Below are positions 20,378-30,138 of a stretch of DNA of 32,894 nt, one piece after another. The translations under genes were made by a program, and so were the position numbers. Under the pieces are notes generated by a model that did not search any database, was not told the origin of the DNA, and saw nothing but the letters and a program-made list of their open reading frames with translations. This DNA is from Monosporascus cannonballus (Eukaryota > Ascomycota > Sordariomycetes > Xylariales), in the NCBI GenBank assembly GCA_004154925.1, contig QJNS01000448.1, positions 1 to 32,894 on the forward strand. Reading direction: 5' to 3'. How positions within the stretch are numbered: the first letter of the stretch is position 1; each line of letters begins with the position of its first letter.

Positions 20378-20962
20378 TTAAACATCGAAAAGAAATCTCC
20401 CAACCTCTTCTGGGGTTGGCGTTACACTGGCAGAACCAGTCCGTTGGGGCTTATAGGCGATCTTACACTGAACTTCCCAAATAAAGCTGGTGAAGTGTAC
20501 ATAAATGCTAGAGTCAGCCCGGTACGACGTCCCATCTACGACATAGTGGCTCTCACTTGACATTCGCATCCATCGGACACTTTATTCCCTTCGGTGAGGA
20601 AGGTAGTATTGCGGGGTCACCACCTTCCTCGCCGAAGGGAATAAAGTGTCCGATGTGTTCTAGCTCGACATTAGGTATAATTCAGCATCCCTAACGCTCC
20701 CGAGCCCTACATACCAGCTTTTTATTAACCAACGTTCATCTGCTCGAGAGCTACTAGATTGGCTTTTAATCAAGAAGCCCATTACCATCTTCACCATAGT
20801 ATTCGCTGCCTCTCGGGTAGCGACATCGCCTACAGGGAGTTCTGCGTTAAGGGCTACAGAAGGACCAATTCTGAGGACTCCAATTACTGTCTTTAAACTC
20901 CGGGGTGCCGGTAGAGAGACATTTGGAGGACGAGGAGAGTTAACAGCCTCTGAGGTGCTCAT
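20378..20962 (-). pseudogene. Reading frame with two Gln-to-stop type changes, possible transposon protein relic
   Basis: One minus-strand frame runs from ATG at 20962 to a TAA at 20378 (194 codons) and is broken only by TAG at 20660-20662 and TAA near 20582-20584. Each stop is one C-to-T change from a glutamine codon, the pattern that repeat-induced point mutation (RIP) leaves. The first part begins MSTSEAVNSPRPPNVSLPAP and the last part ends PTPEEVGRFLFDV. I recognise no family, and a gag-like protein is only a guess. The strong hairpin at 20571-20655 lies inside this frame, which is unusual for coding sequence and counts against it. Confidence 0.3.
20571..20655. repeat. Inverted repeat, 34-bp arms, 17-nt loop
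   Basis: Arm 1 (20571-20604, CATCGGACAC...GAGGAAGGT) is the reverse complement of arm 2 (20622-20655, ACCTTCCTCG...GTGTCCGATG), with a single mismatch at the tenth base of arm 2. The loop is 20605-20621. No target-site duplication is visible beside it. It could be a fold-back element, a hairpin RNA locus or an assembly/inversion scar. Confidence 0.95.
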
Positions 20963-20998
20963 GCGCGGAGAGGATGGGGGTTTGGCCAGATCCCACCG

Positions 20999-21190
20999 TG
21001 TTATGCATCAATAAACTTTACGATCATTTCCGTTAGGTTGTTGTTAGTAGGAAGAGGTGGTTGTTAACAGTACGGTACTCTTATTATGGTACTCACAGTT
21101 GTACCTTTGTCCGTATATGGAATTGCTCTAAGGCATCATTATATCGGTTCCAGGTGGAATTTCGCAGATGACTTCTAAGTAGGGGTAACA
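20999..21190 (-). mobile_element. Possible solo or 5' LTR-like segment
   Basis: The segment is bounded by TGTTA (20999-21003) and TAACA (21186-21190), the short inverted ends usual for Copia-type LTRs. On the minus strand it is followed after three bases by TGGGATCTGGCC, which has the TGG start expected of a tRNA primer site, and then by the ATG at 20962. I saw no second copy in the window and no target-site duplication, so the call is weak. Confidence 0.2.
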
Positions 21191-22717
21191 CGAGTAATCC
21201 GGGTTTTAAAGTCCTTGCTTACAATGATATGTATCAGTGCTGAGCGCCATGGATGACTCCGAAGTGTGTAACAAGGAGTTTAAGGAGCAGCGTTTCCCCA
21301 GTGTCAGACTTACCGTACAAAATAGAGGCTCATAGTTGAAAAGTCTGAGATGGGAAGAAACCGTTTATTAAGTTGGGTGTCTAAAGTGGTTGTAGGCTAT
21401 TTCAAAATATAATAATATTGAGGATGACTCTAGTCCATATGCCTGCCCTTGACGTATAGTTTCTTGGCAACTACTTAAACGTGTGCACTCGCGGCACGTT
21501 GGGCTTGAACTCCCACAGCGGTGATAAACACTGAACTCCTAGTGTCATTCATCAACGCCGCTCGTGGACCGCTATGAGTAATACTGGACTGCAGACGTAC
21601 AAGTTTCGTTCGACCCGAAGATTCCGAGTATGGCCTGTCACCGTATCATAGCGATAATGAGCATGGAGGTGGAAGGTGTCTACTACGAATGTGGCATGAT
21701 TGCTTCTGTCTTATATCGAGGTGTGGAAAAAGGTACGAATAAACACAAAAATGCAGACAGTTGCATCCTAATCACGTAGGAGCCTTGGCCTGCATTAGCG
21801 TTTTACAAGTACTCCGGGTTTCTTTAATATCTCTTCGCATCCTATAATGATGTGGAAGTTAACAGAAGCGAGGGCCATCTGGAAGTGAACGGTGAGCGAC
21901 GGCCTTAAGACCAGGACACATGGGCCCAAGAGGTGGTTGTAGGGACTCATATTGGATAAGAGGTAGACTGGGACTGTTCGCGGTATTCTCAATCGATCCA
22001 CTCACGGGTATAGTGCATTGTCGGGCTTACTATGTAAAGGCAGATGCGGCCAAGAAGCCTAGAATCTGGAAGCCTTAGCTGACAGGGCCGTTCGGTCTTG
22101 GGTGTGTGGAGACGACTTCGGCCGCAATCAAAGAACCGTTATGTTTCCCGACTATATAGTTGTAGGCAGGGCCCCCTCTGAGGCCAATCATGCCTGAGAA
22201 TTACCACATTATAATTCGAATATGAAGTGGACAACAGCTTGTATTTGTGCCTTTTGGAGTAACCTTTTTGGCCAGGTCCTCTCATTGCCCCCACCGCTTA
22301 TAACGCCAGCGCCAGCGCCTAGAGGTGCTGACGGCTCGATACTCGAGCATCCAACATTTTTGGTGTTATAACGAGACAGATAATTCAGCACAGCAGACCT
22401 CTAGGCCCAGGAATGGCGTGCCCTTGAGATATCAACTGATATCCCTACAGTTAGCCAACGGACATGTGCTTTTGCAGAGCTTGGTGGGCTCACAACGGCA
22501 GGCACGGCATGGGCCTGCATTCGTCCAGATAGGTCACCCTATTCTGTGGGGCTCAGATGTCAGGAAACGACAGCAGTCATAGTGCAGAGAGGAAATGAGA
22601 CGAGAACAGTGCCATGGTCAGTATATCCGACATGTCTAGGAAGGTTCCACCGCCGGGGACTTAGCCGCTCAGATGAGCCACTGCGATAGCTCTCAGTGTT
22701 AATTCCTTGACAAATGA

Positions 22718-23014
22718 ATAGTCGAAGCACCGAGAAAGTGCCGCGGTGTCGATCTTACGTTAACGAGCCCGGGCGATCAGAGCCCGCTTACAAATTTTGA
22801 CTGCCGTCCATCTGAATTCGCAGATGTTGTACCTACAATCTGCATGTTCGAGACTGTAGCAGTGACACCAGTTATCACCGCTTTGGAGACCACTACTACA
22901 GGCGCTGCCTCCCCACCAGAGAATATGCCTCACCGGGGGATTAAGGTGACGGGGATGGAGGCCCTCGTCATCAATATCGCAATAGGTATGATCTGGCTGT
23001 ATTTATTGTCGTGA
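22718..23014 (+). other. Open 98-codon frame without start, possible relic exon
   Basis: The frame from 22718 to the TGA at 23012-23014 stays open and has ordinary-looking composition (SPGDQSPLTNFDCRPSEF, PVITALETTTTGAASPPENM) with a hydrophobic end (LVINIAIGMIWLYLLS). An AG that could serve as a splice acceptor (GAATAG) precedes it at 22716-22721. I recognise no family, and it may be chance. Confidence 0.2.
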
Positions 23015-24615
23015 TTGGAGAGGGGATTGTCAGAATAGCGCTTTGGAATAGAGTTTTGGAATAGCGGTCGGAATAGGGATTGAAGTAGGGGTAAGACGAC
23101 CTACAACTTTTGTGTATATATCCCGGTAGTTGTGTGCTCCCCAAGCCTCCAAGGCTGGCCACTCAGAATAGACCTAAGGGGTAGTCAACCTGTCTTTGAC
23201 AATGATATTTTCAGCTATAGCTGATTTTATGACTGGTGGGCTCATAAGCTGCATAAGGGAATCCCCGGCCTTGGAAATCACCTCCTATCTATCTTTTCTC
23301 TTATTAACTTGCAACAGGTATACTATCTAACCAAGAAGTTTATCGATAGTCCAAGTCGGGGTTTCCTCACAAGTCTTTACTCTTTTCCTTGATCAAGCCC
23401 CATCCCCTATTGCATTGAGGTTTGTTTGGGCATAATCAATATGTTTTGGTAATGAGGCCCAATTCAGAGATAGAATATGATTGCCTGGACCGCTGTAAAA
23501 CAGTTTACGCCCAAGAATAGCTGTACTAGACTCTTGTGGACGTGAGACTTATGTAATAGCTGATGATAAATATACAGTCTAGTTCCTCTAAGCCTCTCAC
23601 TTCTTTATGGAATACATGACAGCACAACGCCAGTAGGTTCGCAAATTCTCCTAGTTGAGAAGGCTTAGTACGGTCTAGTATCCTCCAAATGCCACGGTTT
23701 CAATGTGAGCGGCTATTTAAAGGAGGTATGGCTCCTGGTGGGTACTGCAGAAGAACAAGTCCTCTCCACGCTGGTACTCGTATCCCTTTTCGGATAGCCA
23801 AGTGTCAGTCGAGGAATAAACACATACGCCTTGGATAAAACTTCGAAGCCTGGAGTATTGGATTCTGGTTGTAACTAAAAGGGAGAGCCTAGACGGTGCC
23901 ACCTTCAATGCAATGTAAGTCTCGGCAATCGCGAGCCTTCCATCCATTGTCACCGCCTAGGACCCAGGAGACGCGCATGCTATTGTAATGTTGACGCTTC
24001 AAATATCGGTTAGCAGCTCTTCATTCGTGGCGGTGAGCGCGGTGTATGGTTATGACGCTGCTGCATTTGATATGTGGGCAGCACCTTTTTTTCCGAGGGA
24101 TTTTAATCTAGGAAATTGGCCTCTTCAATAGGTATCCATATGAAGCTGGGAAGCACGGTGCAATTCCACGAAATCTCTTCGAGCCATCCATGACATTTCC
24201 GTTTGGATTAATAATGTGCGGTTATACTCAGCATGCTGACCTGTGAATTTGCCTTGATCTCACCTATTGCCTCTTTGGGAAGTGGGGGCAAAGGTTCTTC
24301 CCGGGAGGAGGAGGAAGGGGGGGGAGGGTTGGTTGCTCCGTGCAACAGGCCGATGATCGCGGGGAGATGTGGGGCGCCTCCGGGGATGCAACTTCGCGGC
24401 AGAGAATCCCTGAGCCATGAATCCACACTCGACTCAGCTTCTGCAAGTTTGGCTTTCCCTGATTAAACCAACATCCTACTTTGAAATACCATAGTGCAAT
24501 TGGACCCCCCCGGACACTGATTCTCTCGCTCATTGTCATCGGAAAACCGGCATAGCAGGACTTTACCCTCTTTGTTTACATTCGCCCGCGATTTCAAGGA
24601 AACGAGCCGCGCACC

Positions 24616-25681
24616 ATGGTAAGTCAGAAACGCATCCAAACTCCACATAACAGGGGATTCCTTGTAACAAGTGGTAATACTCCGTCTTACTAACATGGAA
24701 CCCGATTGCCAGGCTATGCCCTCTGCCTACAAGCCATCGCCTCTGGGCTACGGAACCCCTCGAAGTTCTCCCTTCCGCCGACAAGAGTCTCCCGCCTCCC
24801 CAACGCCGATCCGACAGATATCACCAGCCCCGTCGCCCACGAAAACAGGAGCTTCTTTTGCGCCCCCCAGACTTGCGAAGAGCCCGGCGTCCGCAGATAC
24901 CTCGGAGAACCGAACGCTACGCGGCCACGGCCAAGCAAACGTCACTATGGCGTCCCCGTCATCAAAGCTGGGCTCCCCAGTCCAGATATCCCCCCGACCG
25001 CAGGCGACGAGAACGCAGTCAGCTAGTGCCAACGCGTTATCACAACTACAGCCGGCGCAGATGCGGGTGCTCAGAGATGCTTTCCAGGTCCTAGACAGAG
25101 ATAGCGACGGAGTAGTGAACCGGGAAGATGTGGCGGACATGCTAGGCCAGCTGGGTACGCTACACATTTACCTCCCCTCATGCCTTCCCCTTCAGCCTCT
25201 CTCCTATCCGTGTTCCAGACCTATTTCAAATGCTGACCATCCTCCCCCCATGACTGCAGGTCGTCCCACAAACCCGTCAGACCTCTCCGAGTTCTTCCCG
25301 CCGGGCGGGCCGCAGACGATGACGCTGGCCGTGTTCCTGAACAGCATCGCGGCCTCGCTCGCGGCCATGTCGCCGGCGGCGGAGCTGCTGTCGGCGCTCG
25401 CGGCCTTCGACGACGACGACAGCGGGCAGGCGGACCTGGTCGAGCTGCGGGACGCGCTGGTGCGCACGGCACCCGAGCCCGACGAGCGCGCCCTGACCCC
25501 CGCCGAGGTCGACAAGATCGTGCAGGGCTTCAGCGGCCGCCGCGCCTTCACCAAGCAGAGCGTCTCCGCCGCCGGCGCCGCGAAACGCGGCGAAGTCTTT
25601 CGGTACCGTGAGTTCGTGAACTCTATCGTCGGCGGCGGCGGGGGGGCGGAGCCGAATTCGAATGAGGCCGCTGAGGAGTAA
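24616..25681 (+). CDS. Myosin II regulatory light chain (Rlc1-like, EF-hand)
   Basis: Regulatory light chain that binds the myosin II neck and acts in the contractile actomyosin ring at septation. Exons are 24616-24618 (ATG only), 24713-25154 and 25260-25681, giving 288 residues. The first intron (94 bp) has GTAAGT, a perfect TACTAAC and CCAG. The second (105 bp) is in-frame by length, so an unspliced read would add 35 false residues. Residues 2-115 are a Ser/Pro/Arg-rich tail much longer than in the 184-residue fission yeast Rlc1 and rich in SP sites. The EF-hand pair starts at QMRVLRDAFQVLDRDSDG; loop 1 is DRDSDGVVNRED (129-140), ending in Asp and not Glu. A canonical loop DDDDSGQADLVE lies at 199-210. 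The protein ends in an acidic, Gly-rich tail. Calmodulin and Cdc4 are less likely given the diagnostic spacing and long tail. If the ATG-only exon is not used as a start, translation would begin at 24716. Confidence 0.88.
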
Positions 25682-26264
25682 GGGGTTTGTGGAATACTTC
25701 TGGTGAGAATCGGTGGTTTTAGGCGTGGTGTAATAGGTGGCTACCTGCCTGAAAAGTTCCAGTTGTCGGTTGGGGCCCTGGAGGCATCGCCGCCGTTGTA
25801 CTATACATGGTTCGATGATATCAGTGTAAGGGTCTGTTAGACGGTTACGGCGTATGGGTATAGTGAGCAAACACGGTTGATCTGTAATAACGTGAGACGC
25901 CCTTTTCCAGGGACAGGTAGTCTAAGTAGTAAAGCAGGGCACGAAGTTTTTGCCAGGCTGCCAGTCACCAACTATCTTCAGTTATGATCTCTCGGATCCC
26001 CTGAGCACCCTTCTGAGCAGTACGGACTAAAGTCTCTCCCCACTGTTTATGATATGTAGCTCCTCGTACTACGACATGCTTGATTGGAATATTCTCGTAT
26101 ATCCCGATTGCCCGGGGTAGATGTCTGCACGAAGCATGCCTGAGTGGTGGAACGACTTGAATAGTTCCTTAGAGGGGAGGCTCTGCACTAATTTCATGCA
26201 TACTAAGAAGGGGAGACATAGGCGGTACTAGCTATAGCTTGCATAGAGTCCATGCAACTGGTGA

Positions 26265-26495
26265 TCTAGGCGATCACTAGAGAAGCAGGAGTCCTCATCA
26301 ACGGGAACTGCAGGGGCCGCGCAGGTCAAGGCTCCCGACGTGACTCTGACCGGACCGACCAGGGCGACAGAGGGAGAGAACATCCGCGAATTTGCAGCGT
26401 GGCTCAGTCAATCGCTACGCCTACGTCGATCTCTTCGGTGCAGACTTGAAGCTGACGGACACCAGCCCTCCACGGTGCCTCTGCGGAAACCGTGA
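26265..26495 (+). other. Open 76-codon frame, possible relic exon
   Basis: The frame opens after a TGA at 26262-26264 and reads to a TGA at 26493-26495. The middle (VKAPDVTLTGPTRATEGENI, REFAAWLSQ) looks coding. Near 26405 the neighbouring frame (NRYAYVDLFGADLKLTD) takes over in plausibility, suggesting a frameshifted relic. There is no ATG and no family recognised. An acceptor-like GATCTAG precedes it. Confidence 0.2.
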
Positions 26496-26930
26496 GTACC
26501 CTGGTTCGCAACGCCCGGACAAGATGCGGGGAGGGAGTACAGCACGGCTGGGCATAACGTCTAGTGGTAGCGATACAATTTACTGCACTCCAGTTCGCTT
26601 ACGCCTAGTCCTACGTAGGCGCAGAGGGACATCTCATGTTATGGAACAAAAACGGCAGCCTGGAAGAAAGCTCCGCTTGTCGCCCTGTGTAGTTCATTCA
26701 CGACTATTTGTGCGAGTGTATCTCTGAAATGGCGAGGATAAGGTGCCAACTATACTATTCACGGCCTCGCAGATAGCGCGTATCAGATTGAATACTCTCA
26801 TCGTACATTACTTGACATCTGGATAACGCAAACTCGGTATCTGTGCTCATGAGCTATGTCGACTCGTTCGTAATCTCATTCTTGATTTGGAGAAAGACAT
26901 ATAACGCCGTGTTCATCTGGATTTATCAGT

Positions 26931-26961
26931 CCTGCATGTAAGTGAACATGCAGGCTTTTTT
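26931..26961 (+). other. Perfect hairpin followed by T-tract (terminator-like)
   Basis: CCTGCATGT (26931-26939), a six-base loop AAGTGA, and ACATGCAGG (26946-26954) are followed by C and six T. The form is that of a bacterial intrinsic terminator. In a fungal nuclear genome it has no established role here, and no RNA gene was seen just upstream. Confidence 0.7.
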
Positions 26962-27325
26962 GGGCTCGGCGAGTGCGTCTGCAGCATGACTGAACTGTTG
27001 AAGTCTACTTGATGGCCTCCAAAAGGCCTATTTATAGAGAGCCCAATTTAGCCAGCCTGGTTCCGGGTATAGGAGACATCTCTAGGTTACCTCGCCCTGG
27101 AGCATGGGATACATTCCCATACGGTCAGTCATCACTGTACCCTTTAGCAGTGCGTCCAGTCATCTAGTTAACGAAGGATATTATCTTTACTGTTTGGTTA
27201 TTGCCTAACGCAAAGTTGTCAATGTGAGTTGTAGACTGATGAAGCATGCCCTGAAGGCAGAGTAACCGCCCTCCTGTCCGTCCTCGAAATCAGCACAAGC
27301 ATGAAGATAGCCCTCAATGCATCAC

Positions 27326-27782
27326 CTAAGCAATTCCTTTCTTGCCAGTCAACTTAGTCTTCTTGGCCTCAGGCGCCTCGAGCTCATCGCTGTCAGCGTC
27401 GGCCTTACGTTTGCTCGAAGCTGGCATCTTCAGGCCAGCGGGGCCAGGCGTCGCTGCATTGGTGCCCTGGGCTGTGGGGCCACCGTTCATGTTGCGAAGT
27501 AGCTTCTTGGTCAGGCGCTGGCTGTGGTGAGGGTCATCGTCAGTAAGGCTATCGCCTGGAAGTTGTGCATACTGGGGGGAAAACAGCAGAGAACAGCGAG
27601 GAATTGACTTACCGGACCGCTGAGACGTTAGTGTCATATCCCCATTCCATCATCTGCTCGACGACAGCATCGTACGTGACCTTTACTTTCGTCTCCGTAC
27701 CAGCAGCCTTCTCGGTGGGGTTAGATGCCACGATAGCGAGGAGCAGATCGCGCTCTGCTTTGAGGTCCCAAACCACGGGCAT
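27326..27782 (-). CDS. Small fungal SANT/Myb-like protein with Lys-rich tail
   Basis: Minus-strand exons 27782-27613 and 27521-27326 join across a 91-bp intron (GTAAGT...CACAG) to give 121 residues. The N-terminal half (MPVVWDLKAERDLLLAIVAS, then YDAVVEQMMEWGYDTNVSAV, then RQRLTKKLLRNM) has the three-helix layout and Trp spacing of a family of short fungal proteins that I associate with a SANT/Myb-like fold; helix 3 would be SAVRQRLTKKL. The C-terminal half is disordered, with SSKRKADADSDELEAPEAKK and TKLTGKK, which could be a nuclear localisation signal. The splice restores Val-Arg-Gln-Arg-Leu in frame. DNA binding is inferred from the fold and charge, and no target is known. It is convergent with the RLC gene. 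Confidence 0.75.
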
Positions 27783-29427
27783 CTTGGCGGAGTAGAAGTA
27801 GACTATGAGTAGATCGACGGGCTGAGAGAGATATTCACGAATGTGGAGAGTTGTGATGTCGCCGGTGGTTAGATGGAAGGATGCTTGTGTGATGGGGTTG
27901 GTTTAGACTTTAGAAAAGAAAAGGGGTTGTCTGAGTGGGTTCGCAATGCGTATAACCAGATGGGGAAATCTTTATGCGTATGGGTTGCTGAGATCTTAGT
28001 AAAAAGGGGCGTCGAGATATCCTCGAGTGTGAAAGATTAGCCGCGCAGGTGATTAGATCGGAAGATAGCTCCGTGGGTAAATGGCCAAGATTTAAATAGA
28101 AACGGGGCTACCGAGGTGGGATGGTAGTACGGGTGGTTATAGGAAGACTTTTGTGTGGGTGGAAGATCGAGATTCGGGACTGAAAAGGGACCGTCGAGGT
28201 AGGAGGAGATGTGACGAGAATCCGAGGGTTTCGTCTGTAGTAAGCTCGCAGAATTCCGGACCAGTGACCGGGTCTTGAACGGCCTTTACACATATACGCC
28301 CACGCGACCGGTTTCGGGTTATGTGGCAGTTGCTGAAGGAACTGTCCTTCGAGAGTTCCCCCGTATCAACTTCCCCAGACCGACGCTAATGGTACCCGCC
28401 ATACAACCATAGCATGCATTATATTACAAAGGGGATATCAGGTGAGCCACTGCCCGAGACACGATAGCAAAGCAAGGACATGTACTTTGTTGTCTTAAGT
28501 GCATAAAGGATAAATTCTGAAGACTATCAGTTAGTTTCAAGAATTAAGCTAACTAAGCCCCTATTCGGCGTTGGAGCTGTATGAGTTCCCAAAGGGAATC
28601 CTGCATCAGCCTGGGAACTGAACATTATTATAGGGCTCGTAATGGAATGCAATCGCTTGTGATACATAATATCTCTTTTCCGAGGGAATATTACTTACCT
28701 CTAGACCGCTATGCTGAATAGTTTGTCAATGGTGTTTATTCTCCGTTGTCCCGTCATACGCCACCAGTCACACAAATTTGTCCTCCCAACAAATATAGAC
28801 GAACTCTGACATATAAGGGTGAATAACGCGGCACCCAAAAGGTCCAATTGGATATGTATATGTGCAAAAGCGAGGCAGGCTATGGAGGATTCTTTTCCTA
28901 AACATCAAACTGGTGATGTGCTGCGTATTAATCACTTGCAAGAAGTGGAACTTGTACTATCAAAAGATCAAGCGAGCTGGGGCTTTCGTCCCAAACTACT
29001 AAGACCAAGAATACATACGCAAGCACAGACAAGAACTTAAGCATGAGGAGCTATAAGGCGAGCAAAAAGTAAGTGTGACGACGGGCAACTGCTTGTCTCT
29101 ACACGGCCATTGTCTAATCAGCAATCCCCTGCTCATAAACTCCATGATGGTCCATTGCAGTTGCCTCACAAAATTGTGAAGAAAGTGTATGCCGGTATAT
29201 CTGACTTCGTATCAACCAAATATTAATGCGATAGCAAAGATCCAAACAAAATAGGCGGTAGTCATCTCCATAAAGCACGCTCTATTTCCAATATACCCAT
29301 TACTTCCAGCACTTCTAACTAGTACACTCTTCTAGAGCGCTACACGTCCATGTTTTAGTCAACATTTAATTCAAAAACTCCACGCTCGTGATCCAATACC
29401 TCAGCCCCCTCAAAGACCTTCCGCATC
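27783..29427. other. Intergenic, divergent upstream region
   Basis: About 1.6 kb between the SANT-like gene (-) and the histone-fold gene (+), so both promoters lie here. No conserved block was found. A frame at 28819-29040 exists but has no recognisable motif. GGTGGTTA/GGGTGG-type words recur at about 28110-28165. Confidence 0.55.
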
Positions 29428-30138
29428 ATGAGTTCCGAAGACGATTCGAGAGGCCCAATGCATGGCCCTTTCATGGAAGAGGCCTCTATCGAGGGAAATA
29501 ACCATACCAAGAATGATGCCAGTCTCAGTGGAGAGGGCACTGGAATATCTGATGGGGACAGAGACCTTAGTGACGACGACATTAACCTCACTGACGAGGA
29601 CATGGACCTTACTGAGGAAGGTGAGGGCGCCAAGACCACATTTCACTTAGCTAGATATTGACATATATAGTCAATAATACTGGCGAGCATGCTCGTAGTG
29701 AGCAGCCACCCAGCAGCACCGATAAAGACGGGCCTTCCAGACCACTACCAGCAAACTGAGACAGAGCGTATCATCCTCAAGGATGTATTTGAAGCCTTAG
29801 TAAGTATTTCCGCAAATATTATTTACAGTTTCTAATTTGGAAGTAGGCTCGACAGACTTTACGTGACTACAGGCAGGACCTAGAAATCGAGGACGACGCG
29901 GTTGATCTCATGCATCTGAATGTTGAGGACTTCATTGTGAGGTATCTCAAGTCTGCGCAGCTTGTTACAGTGCACCGTGGAGCCACTGCTATTGCATACG
30001 TACGTGTATTCTTTGGCTTTTTCTGCCTACTCTCGGCGACTAACAGTATTTTCTAATTAGGAAGACATGCAGTTTATGAGAAGATTCATGGGCATGATAT
30101 ATAATGACATTTTTCCTGAAGAGGGAACGGGTCGATAA
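29428..30138 (+). CDS. Divergent histone H3-fold protein with acidic N-terminal tail
   Basis: Proposed exons are 29428-29620, 29671-29697, 29765-29799, 29847-29999 and 30061-30138, giving 161 residues; all junctions are GT...AG and in frame. The 27-base second exon may be skipped (GT at 29621 to AG at 29764), which also keeps frame. Residues 1-65 are acidic with a threefold heptad repeat (DLSDDDI, NLTDEDM, DLTEE). The rest matches the histone H3 core: FEALARQTLRDY corresponds to the alpha-N region FQRLVREIAQDF. The 45 residues from DLEIEDDAVDL through DFIVRYLKSAQLVTVH to YEDMQ then align with H3 DLRF...KDIQ without a gap. Shared positions include the AV pair, Glu, Val, the loop His (H3 His113), Thr, Asp, Gln and a following Arg-Arg. 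The usual Lys/Arg-rich H3 tail and its modified lysines are absent. It might bind H4 or act as a histone mimic; this is inference. Three of the four introns are short (47-67 bp) and the fourth is 61 bp. Confidence 0.7.
29563..29620 (+). repeat. 21-bp coding tandem repeat (acidic heptads)
   Basis: GACCTTAGTGACGACGACATT (29563-29583), its variant at 29584-29604 (AACCTCACTGACGAG...) and a partial third copy (29605-29620, GACCTTACTGAGGAAG) code DLSDDDI, NLTDEDM and DLTEE in the histone-fold protein. Confidence 0.75.

Larger units (their letters stand above)
18295..24615. other. Gene-poor 6.3 kb stretch with degenerate frames and inverted repeats
   Basis: No intact gene is recognisable. Parts, especially 18600-18900, are AT-rich compared with the flanking genes. 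Within it lie a G-rich block with palindromes and a TATA-like box (19524-19684), a reading frame broken by two stops (20378-20962), a long hairpin (20571-20655), a possible LTR-like segment (20999-21190), an open 98-codon frame (22718-23014) and imperfect GGAATAG-type repeats (about 23041-23080). The whole is best read as decayed repeat sequence plus the RLC promoter at its right end. Confidence 0.5.
25682..27325. other. Intergenic, convergent 3' ends, no clear gene
   Basis: This lies between the ends of the RLC gene (+) and the small SANT-like gene (-). It contains one open relic frame (26265-26495) and one hairpin with a T-tract (26931-26961). No other structure was recognised. Confidence 0.55.

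Noticed and set aside
22209..22582. Opposing 60-85 codon frames
   Set aside because: All frames look equally plausible, and none matches a family or has splice support.
25155..25259. Extra 35 residues in the myosin light chain by reading through
   Set aside because: The segment has GT...AG ends, and its removal restores the continuous EF-hand layout (GQLGRPTNPSDL) known in the family.
26390..26515. tRNA-like TGGCTCAGTCAATCG followed by GGTTCGCAAC
   Set aside because: The B-box lacks the invariant A, and the distance and stems do not fit a tRNA.
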